Positions 56,818 to 64,000 of a stretch of DNA of 64,000 nucleotides are shown here, in pieces. How positions within the stretch are numbered: the first letter of the stretch is position 1; each line of letters begins with the position of its first letter. The notes beneath the pieces were generated by a model, which did no database searches, was not told the origin of the DNA, and saw nothing but the letters and a program-made list of their open reading frames with translations. Made by a program: the position numbers and the translations under genes. The DNA comes from Triatoma infestans (lineage: Eukaryota; Arthropoda; Insecta; Hemiptera; Reduviidae): assembly GCA_011037195.1 (NCBI GenBank), contig JAAEAF010000346.1:102205-166204 (forward strand). Direction: 5' to 3'.

Positions 56818-57394
56818 GACGGCTGGCCAGGGAGGGCTCGTCATTACCATTTTCTGGTCCTGAACCAGCCCTGGCCGTTACAAAGACGTTTCGCGACAAA
56901 ACAGATTAGACTTTTGGAGACGAGAGCTTTGGAGAAACGCTGGGGGGACACGCAGGGGTGCCTCCAAGCTAAAAGATTTATTAAGGCATGCAAGCAGGGA
57001 ATCTCGGAGTATCTCCTGTCTCTTAGTAGGACGGGTTTGAGGACCTTGGTAGGAATAGTGACTGGGCACACTTGGGTGCACAGTCACTTGTTCAACATAG
57101 GGAAGACGCGGAGTCCCATTTGTCACAATTGTGATGACGGAGTTAGGGAAACGGTGTATCACTACTTATGTTAGTGTCCCCGTTTTGCTGGAACTAGGTT
57201 TCGTATATTTGGGAGGACCCCACTCTCGCAGGATTGCCTGGGCGAGTTGGAGTTTGGGGGTATCTTGAGATATTGTAGATTAACCGGCAAGTTACCGGGG
57301 GAGATTAATTAAGGGGTTACGGGGGGTATCGGGGGGATAAGAGCAACATAGGCTTAGGTCCCGCGCCTTTCGGGCAACCGTTCTGATAATAATA
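56818..57394 (+). mobile_element. 5'-truncated LINE with perfect 12-bp target duplication
   Basis: ATATAACCCGTC at 56806-56817 and 57395-57406. The coding frame runs METRALEKRWGDTQGC (about 56914) to TGLRTLVGIVTGHTWVHSHL. The knuckle follows: CHNC, then H (HYLC), a TAG where E is expected, then CPRFAGTRFRIFGRTPLSQD, ending LTGKLPGEIN at about 57307. The 3' end is an ATAATAATA-type tail. GC-rich compared with its flanks. RT and RNase H are missing through 5' truncation. Jockey/R1-group by its C-terminus. Confidence 0.9.
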
Positions 57395-57406
57395 ATATAA
57401 CCCGTC

Positions 57407-57816
57407 ATGGGTCCTTGTGGTAGATGATTGTTTCAGTCCTGTCTGGAATACTTTTTTGGTAGACTAGTATCCTATTTATTTACAAATTGAGTCAAAATGA
57501 GGTTTTGAGCTACACAAAGCAGCTAAAAATATAATGGAGTCAATAGCTTTAATACCAGCCGTAGCAAACGCCACCATCGAGCCTCCACGCTGACAAGATA
57601 ATGATTTCTACTGTCACGCCCACTACAATGTACAGCAGTATCTTCTACCAATAAGCTGTCTTTAGCTTTCACCAAGAACTAGGAGAAACTGAGATAAAAA
57701 GTCGAAAATTTGAGAGCTGAGTCACCTAGTCAACTTTGAAGATTATACTCAGTAACCAATTAAACTTTAATGGGTGACTTCATTCGTGAGATCAACTTTG
57801 ACCAGTTAGCTTTGTC
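57407..57816. other. no recognisable gene
   Basis: Moderately GC-rich. Together with 58544-58800 it flanks the hAT MITE and reads like one interrupted unit, perhaps an LTR (58730-58790 resembles an LTR end), but I could not prove it. Confidence 0.3.
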
Positions 57817-57824
57817 AACGTCAA

Positions 57825-58535
57825 CAGGGGCGGCTTAACCAATAGTGCAGGGTGTGCAATGCACACGGGCGCCGCGGCGCTCCCTGAGACAGCTAAGAGC
57901 ATCGTCTTGGACCATCATGGTGCAACAATGATATGACAGAAGCGGCCAGCCAGCGCGGTGGCGGCAGTTATCAAACGCGAGCGCCCTATGGGCGGCTTCC
58001 TTTTCGAACATTTTGTTTCAACTCGAAATAAACCTTATTTCACGTATTTAAAGTTTAGAAGCGGCCAGACAGCGCGGCGCCGGTCGTGCGGCGGTGTCAA
58101 ACGCGAGCGGCTCCTTTTTCGACCATTTTGTTCAACTTAAAATCAACCTTATTTCACGTAATTAAAGTTGCGCCTTGTGTTGTACGTTCCATGGGCAGCG
58201 AAACAGAAATTCGATACATTTCGCTTCTATTTCGCTGTCCATAAAACTTAAAACACAAGACGAAACATGAACTATCGCGGTTCGCCGCTTAGTTTCGCAA
58301 CAGAGATGTGCTACAGGCATAAAAACAATGAGTGTTATTCTGCCGTCATAAGAAGAAAGGCCGTAACTAATACCATACTGTAAGCTATACCTACTTATAA
58401 AATAGCTTGTTGGAATATGAAAAAACTTTCTTGTTACGACGGCAAAGTTAATAGTTATAGCCGAGGGGGGGGTCAGGCCTAGGGGCGCCAGGGTTTCATT
58501 GCACACGGGCGCTACACGAGCTAGAACCGCCCCTG
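57825..58535. mobile_element. 711-bp GC-rich hAT MITE, perfect 8-bp target duplication
   Basis: CAGGGGCGG at the left and CCGCCCCTG at the right; AACGTCAA at 57817-57824 and 58536-58543. GCACACGGGCGC occurs near both ends in inverted or subterminal positions. Inside are two tandem units of about 118 bp (57940 and 58058, starting GAAGCGGCCAG). Frames here (60 and 114 codons) show no transposase. Confidence 0.92.
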
Positions 58536-58543
58536 AACGTCAA

Positions 58544-59744
58544 CATCAATCTAGAAAGATTCACCAAGCTATTAGCCAGCCACAAGTTACTAGAACAAGC
58601 AAGAGATTTATCTAGCCACAGCACTCTTCAATACTGGCTCACATCAGCCAACGCTAACATACACACCAACAATCATCACTCTTCGCTCCGTCAATCTACC
58701 CTCCATAGATTCTTCACTCCTTATTCAGTAAATCGTTGAAATATAATTGTAACTACAGTGTCGTAGGTCGTGTGTTCAACATTTCACCAGCAACCTGCTA
58801 TTATTTACAACTTATTTCAATTGAAAAATTGGCTTTAAATCAGGAATTTTTAATAAACATAATAGTTACAAAGTAGATGATGGAGAACTATCTTTACACC
58901 AAGTTTTATTTTAGATCTAGGTAGCTGAATAAAGTCTATTTTGCAGACCGTATGCAATTTAGAGATGAATGCCAGAATGCACAAAATTAAATTTTTTTTG
59001 AAAAACAAAAAAAATGCAATAAGTTTATATTTATATTTGTACATAATATACAATCCCAAAAATAATACGTCTTGTTTCTGCCAGAGAGATTTGCTTTCAG
59101 CTGTGAGTGAGAATTATAGTCCGTTATGTTCATCGACTCGACTCAGAAGTTCGCTAAATTTTCGTTTTTATAATATCTTTTGTTAGAAGGAATCTTATTT
59201 GGTTTCGGATCCGGGTCTATCCCTACGTTTGTTGGCTATTCATATTCTAGAGATTGAATGATTGATATGAATGACGAATATGAATATGAGGTAGGAGATT
59301 GATGTCATGGGAAGTTTGAGTTGATTTATTTATTGTTGATTCCCAAACGGATGTCTGTATAGCGTAAGTCATGGACTCCATCGTCAATTTATTCCCGACT
59401 TGTTTTCAGGGGCACAGTCAAGTCCAGTTTATCTTCTAGGGTTATTCGAAAAGTTTCAAATTGGTCAAGGCAAGCAAGCGTCAGAGTAGGTTTGCCTTTA
59501 GTGATATAGGATGTGTAAAACACTTGAGTTCCGGGTTGAGACAGTGTCATTGGTGCTAGAAACCCCCTAAAGAGGCTCATTGCAATATGGGGGAAACGTT
59601 GATTTTTAGCAAAAACCACTAATGCGCTCTCAACATGGAAACTCATGTCTTTTTCATGAAAATAGCCGCGGAAACGTATGGGATGAGTGTCTAGTATCAG
59701 TATTGCCAGACATGGGACTAAAGACACACAAACAGACGGCTGGG
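58544..59744. other. unassigned DNA with one F5-like core
   Basis: 59566-59600 reads CCTAAAGA, G, GCTCATTGCAATATGGGG, GAAAC, GTTG: a decayed relative of the F5 core at 19707-19737, with GCTCTCAACATGGAAA downstream as in F5. The 112-codon minus frame 59389-59727 crosses it and is unrecognised. Confidence 0.4.
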
Positions 59745-60000
59745 ACAGATAAAAGGGAGAGAGAGAGGGGCGCCTAATTTGGTAAACCTGTCCATCTCCT
59801 CAACCAAAAAATTCCCATATGACTTAGTACCCAGCCTAAAAGTACATCCTTCAAGAAGAAAGCTCTTCCACCCTTCTAAATCATTCTAGTACCAACTGAA
59901 ATGAAGACAATTAACTCAGCGCTTTTAACGCAACTTGACTGTCCGAGCAGAAATACAAACACACCTTTTAACTTAGTGTTACGGACCCGCTCGTCTAAAA

Positions 60001-61350
60001 ATTTTATTTATTTATTTATTTGCCATCGGGGCCTTGCCCCATACAAAAGAGTCTGGTAATATAGTACAAAAATATACAATAATAATAACAAACTTGAGTG
60101 TTACAAAAATGATCTTAATTTAAAGCAAAATAATGTATAAGTGTAAAGATTATAAGTCGAATTTTGCAAAACATCTAAAAAAACGGAACTAAAACTTGAC
60201 ATAGGTAAAAGTACAAGAGCTGGTATAAATTTAGAACGAAAAATGTTGTAAGCAGGACAAATACAATAAAAATGATAAAAATCCTCTTCAATATTTTTAC
60301 AAAATGGACATAATTTTGATGGATACAAATAGTAAGTGTTACCAGCTTTACCAGAAAATTTAAATACATGCCTGCCTGAAAGTCTTAACTACTTGAAAAA
60401 TAAAACGTTTTAAGTAATAATTAGTTTTAAAATTGAGACAGGCTTCTCGGACAGAAAATAAATAGTCCCTATATAAAGAATTATATTCGGAATTAGACAT
60501 CTTTTCAAGATCAGATTTATAGAGGTGTTGCTGGTAAGAAGACAAAACTCGGTTTATAGTGATTTTAAATATTAATGGATCAGAAATGCTCAATATGTTT
60601 TCTTCATTTATTTCTTTTAAAAGTAAAACAACTTGACATACCCAGTTATATTTAGAGTTGTGTTTTAAATCAACAGAATAGAAAGACAGTAGTCTTTCGA
60701 AACATAGATATGGAAAGCGATTTTCGCTCATTGAAAGCAATCCCAAAACCCAGTTTAAAGTAAGTTTTAGTATAATCAGTTTAACGTGAGGAATGTCGTA
60801 CTCAACAAGCCTTATCATAAAAGCTGATACAGATTTGTTTAGGTGGAAGCATCTTTTAAAAAACTGTAAGTGGATAGATTCGATTATGTCGGAATATCTG
60901 AGCCCCCAAATATGAACTGCATAACACATAGAAGATCCAATGATTGACTCATTTAATTTTTTTTAGCGCCTCTAAGGAGTTCGAATTTGATTTGCTTAGT
61001 ATATTCAGGAACGTTCCTTGGGCAATATTACCTTTAGAAGTAGCAGCTTTCACGGCACTCGGATACAAATCTGAACTGGCAAACATAACACCTAGATAAT
61101 TTAATTCCTTTACAGCTTCAATTTTTGTGCTATTAAAATAAATATTCGGATCTTTTTTTGGCCTGCCTTTAAAGAATTTAATGGCTTTTGTCTTATTGCA
61201 ATTAACCTTTAGTTTGTTCACAGTGCAATATTCGGATAAAATATTTAATTTAGTTATAATGTCGCTAAAAGAATCAGCAAAGATGATCATGTCATGGCGT
61301 AAGAGAGAAGAAGAATGTTGCAAGTATTAGTAATTGGGATTCCATGGCTA
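60001..61350 (-). mobile_element. 5'-truncated LINE with 16-bp target duplication
   Basis: ACCCGCTCGTCTAAAA (59985-60000) and ACCCGTTCATCTAAAA (61351-61366) flank it, two differences. Minus strand: RT with DMIIFADSFSDIITKLNIL and VNCNKTKAIKFF (about 61150-61290), then ELNYLGVMFASS. Next comes a long C-terminal domain in one 189-codon frame (60360-60929) and the knuckle CPFCKNIEEDFYHFYCICPA (about 60260-60310). The YADD catalytic motif is broken by loss of one base (about 61295). The 3' tail is an AAAT repeat (60004-60023). C-terminus resembles the LINE at 36280-37280; clade uncertain. Confidence 0.88.
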
Positions 61351-61418
61351 ACCCGTTCATCTAAAATATAACAAAGAATAGCACAAACCACAGCCAGGAA
61401 AACAACTCACCAAGCTGG

Positions 61419-62099
61419 TGTAGTGGAATCGTTTAATGGATGTTCTGATACCACCAGATGTAGTGGAATCGTTTATTGTGATTCCTGAGGTATGTTGTAG
61501 ATGTCTTGAAGAGGGCGGAAGTTGTTTAGAGATTTTTGGAAGTTAGTGCTCGAATTATTAACACGGAATTAATAAAAATAGACTGTATTTGTACAATAAT
61601 TTAAACGCGAGTAATGGTAACTATTAACAAGAAATACTTAGAAATAAATAGGAGATAAATAACTAATAATTTAGAATGATTAAAATAAATAACTAAGATG
61701 CACAACTAAGGAAATAAGTAAAACTAAAAACTGCATAGGGACGCGAACTGCTGCTCGTGTATAATAATCTTGAAGACGTACTGAAGTATAATCATATAAT
61801 CATCCCCTCTTCCAATGGGGCGAAGTTTATATATTAGTGTTAGCAACACTCACACCAAGACATCTGTCCTAGTGTGCGACCTTGTGTAACCTTGGTTAGT
61901 TTGGTGACCAGCGATTTAGGTCAGTGGCGAGCCTTAGCGGTGCTTGCTTTCATGTAAAGCATCGACCCTTGGTTTTGCTTGTTTGGCCGCGGCCTTGTCT
62001 TGAAGACAGCAGCCGGCTAGGCCACTAGTTATAAATTATTCTTTCTTTGTTATGTGTTGTGAAGGTTTGACATTGCTATGACCTTGCCACGTCATTACA
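61419..62099 (+). mobile_element. solo LTR (family L1), 4-bp target duplication CTGG
   Basis: Begins TGTAGTGGAATCG and ends GTCATTACA; CTGG at 61415-61418 and 62100-62103. The first 40 bp are duplicated in tandem (61419-61458 and 61459 onward). The uninterrupted site can be inferred from the related LINE at 33325. The inverted second copy lies at 24909-25531. 4-bp duplications fit Ty3-type elements; no internal region remains. Confidence 0.9.
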
Positions 62100-62200
62100 C
62101 TGGTAAGGATCTTCTCTCTCAAAATAGACCGCAGCTCCAGAACTACCACTCTTTTCTGGAACCATCCTTATAACACCGAAGGTAATTATCAGATATCACA

Positions 62201-63216
62201 CCAGACTGATCCAATCTTTACCAATATTCCCTAGAAAGTAATCAATGTGATACTGAAGAATGGTCAGAAGTCTTCAACATTCCATCAAAAGAAGAATCTG
62301 TAATAAGCACCTTTAAAAGCATCCACTATTTATGCAACTCTTTATAATATTAAAATAAATTACAGATTGCACCCATCTCGATAATAAAATAAGAAATATG
62401 ATTGCTCATTTTTACTGAATTCCCTTCAGTTGGAATTATTACAGTCAGATTTTCATCTATATTCATACAGGAATAATAAATTAAATTATTAGTTGCAAAT
62501 ATCATAATTTTTAAATAATAATGATAATAATAAAAGAATGGGGGTCAAAAAAGATGATGTATGATATGAATGAAAAATATTAGAAGAAGAGAGAACCTAA
62601 AGCTACGTTGAGGTTTCTACCTTCCGGCCTACAGTCAGATCAAGTCTTCTGATTTCTTAGTTAAAACACCTTTTCATCGCCACAATCTCCCTTGTAATTA
62701 GCAACAGCCGTGTCACTAAACAGATTTACGTGGATTCTTATCTAATATTTTTATTATGATACATGGCATTTCAATGGTGTGTTGATGGGAGGATGGTTGT
62801 GGAAGAGAGGTCATATGAAATTAAAGATTCTCTTAACACCTCGTCCTTTTTTTATTCTCTAGTTCCATTCAATATTTATAATCTCCCCTTCTTTCTTCTC
62901 ATTCATAAGATTTTTATCAATATATTCTTTATTCTTTTTTCTACACCTTACCTTTTATGAAATGAATAATAATAATAATAATAGTGTTTGGACTTAAACA
63001 AAAAAAAAAAAAAAAAACACCCAGATATAATCCACCTGAGGCAATAACTACTGTTTTACATGCAACTAAATTTTGCATATACAATCTAAAACTTTCGCAT
63101 GTTTATTTTCTTTTGCATGTATCTTACTTATTTCCTTTTATTTGTTAGTTCAAAAATTCACCATTAACAAAATTACATAGTTCTTGAAGTCACAGTTACT
63201 GAAAGATTCATTTTTT
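62201..63216. other. AT-rich DNA, nothing recognised
   Basis: AAT tracts at 62518-62533 and 62966-62982, A-run 63000-63017. No coding signal. Confidence 0.4.
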
Positions 63217-63540
63217 TTACTTACTCTTTTTATTGCGTTTAGAGGAAGTATAGTAATCGAATTAAATTTTCGATGTCGAACATTGATCGGATATACACGA
63301 AGAAGTAATTTTTAGGAATTGAAGTATGTGTTTCCTACCCCCCCCAAACGGAAAATTGCAGTAAGTTTGTACTCTGGATATTTCGTTTATCCTCCAATTG
63401 TGAACCTGAGAATAAGCTTTTCGTAAAAATTGATCCTTGGTCAACCGGAAGTGTCACTTTTCTGAATCGACTTTCTTTTTTTTCTTTTTTTTTTTATTAC
63501 TTTTTTGCGATTTTCTCCAGTTCCAACGATGTAATAGGAT
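63217..63540 (+). repeat. family A copy A15, diverged
   Basis: TTTAGAGGAAGTATAGTAAT, TTTTCGATGTCGA, TAATTTTTAGGAATTG and CAACCGGAAGTGTCAC follow the family order. The GT tract is lost. Ends within the first unit. Confidence 0.7.
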
Positions 63541-63618
63541 CCGAAGAGCGGAGAGAAAGACAAAATTGACAATCTAGTTACTCGCTGCCAAGGCCAGACT
63601 AAGGTGGGAGACTTTATA

Positions 63619-64000
63619 TACGAGGCATGTCCAGTAAGTAAGTGTACTGAGGCTCTCACGGCCGGAGGGATTTTGTTTTAGACATGTTGGCTACCCTGTC
63701 GTGTAGCCTGATTCCTCCCCTCCATAACGAGATCGGTTCGAGGTTAGACGTTGAGAACTGTCGACGCGACAATACGTTTCGTGAAAAATGTCCATCCAAT
63801 CTCCCGCCAAGTGTGAATCGAGTGGTGGCCGGGCAAGAGTTTTTGAGACGCTACAAACTCCATGGAGATGAATTTCTCCGCTCCATCATTACTGGAGATG
63901 AAACTTGGGTTGCCTGAAACCAAAAGGCAGTCTCAACAGTATGGCGTCACACCTCTTCACCCTCCGCCAAAATTTTCAAAACCACAATTTCAGCCAAGAA
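63619..64000 (+). pseudogene. mariner transposase, internally deleted, runs off window
   Basis: A terminal inverted repeat-like sequence CGAGGCATGTCCAGTAAG starts after TATA at 63621. Transposase follows from about 63770. FLRRYKLHGDEFLRSIITGD (63839-63898) and ETWV give the first catalytic D of the mariner DD34D triad. A TGA comes straight after (63916), then NQKAVSTVWRHTSSPSAKIF to the edge. The DNA-binding N-terminus is missing, so an internal deletion lies between the end repeat and this region. The second and third D would be beyond 64000. Confidence 0.85.

Larger units (their letters stand above)
59745..62200 (-). pseudogene. old LINE RNase H region, split by two insertions
   Basis: 59745-59984, 61367-61418 and 62104-62200 align in order with the RNase H part of the LINE at 32470-33419. 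Shared phrases on the plus strand are CCTAATTTGG, TTCCCATATGAC, CTGTCCGAGCAG, AACAACTCACCAAG and CTCAAAATAGACC. Stops and indels are frequent. The insertions are a LINE (60001-61350) and a solo LTR (61419-62099), each with its own target duplication. Confidence 0.8.

Noticed and set aside
56844..57162. 75- and 94-codon minus-strand frames
   Set aside because: Antisense to the LINE C-terminus 56818-57394.
58162..58506. 114-codon minus-strand frame in the hAT MITE
   Set aside because: No transposase motif; it ends in the element's inverted repeat, so it is a chance frame in GC-rich DNA.

Overview
This window looks like gene-poor, AT-rich nuclear DNA from an invertebrate, most likely an arthropod. 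That guess rests on the mix of LINEs with RNase H domains, Merlin, mariner, hAT and Harbinger DNA transposons, Ty3-like solo LTRs and short tRNA-derived SINEs. The species cannot be fixed from the sequence. I found no convincing intact host gene. Every recognisable coding stretch belongs to a transposon, and nearly all are broken by stops, frameshifts or later insertions.

Three repeat systems dominate. Family A is a ~0.7-1 kb non-coding repeat with 15 substantial copies and many scraps. It has a hairpin at each end, complementary end sequences, a GT microsatellite and 1-3 internal units of ~300 bp. It makes no visible target duplication, and its architecture resembles Helentron-associated (HINE) elements. 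Foldback families F1-F7 are palindromes whose arms carry a short RNA-like core (CTGANGA, one extra base, a short stem-loop, then GAAAC). The core resembles the hammerhead ribozymes known from Penelope-like elements (PLEs), and one family (F7) holds a PLE-type GIY-YIG fragment between its arms. The third system is LINEs of several lineages, most of them 5'-truncated.

Layout: 0-6 kb holds nested LINE ends, a Jockey-like RT fragment, F2 palindromes and a TIR/foldback element. 6-14.5 kb holds F1, F3, F4 and F2 foldbacks and two A copies. 14.6-26 kb holds SINEs, A copies, a LINE with a FADD motif, an F6 foldback and an LTR. 26-31 kb holds a LINE inside an F1 foldback and two tandem A copies. 31.2-34.5 kb is a Merlin transposon with both TIRs, interrupted by the F7 foldback and a LINE. 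35-39 kb holds a SINE, a LINE split by a solo LTR, and a tRNA-Glu-like SINE. 40-43.3 kb is a triple nest: A inside F2 inside A. 44.6-45.2 kb is a Harbinger-type element with a MADF-domain remnant. 46.6-48.4 kb is a hAT element inside an A copy. 49-51 kb holds a TA-flanked MITE and inverted LINE scraps. 52.5-55.6 kb is a TTA-flanked element containing A and inverted LTR-like arms around a gag relic. 56.8-58.5 kb holds a LINE and a GC-rich hAT MITE. 59.7-62.2 kb is an old LINE hit by a younger LINE and by a solo LTR. A mariner transposase runs off the right edge.

The nesting gives relative ages: several insertions have perfect target duplications, and the surrounding elements are older. All assignments come from reading the sequence and from knowledge of the families. 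No database search was possible.
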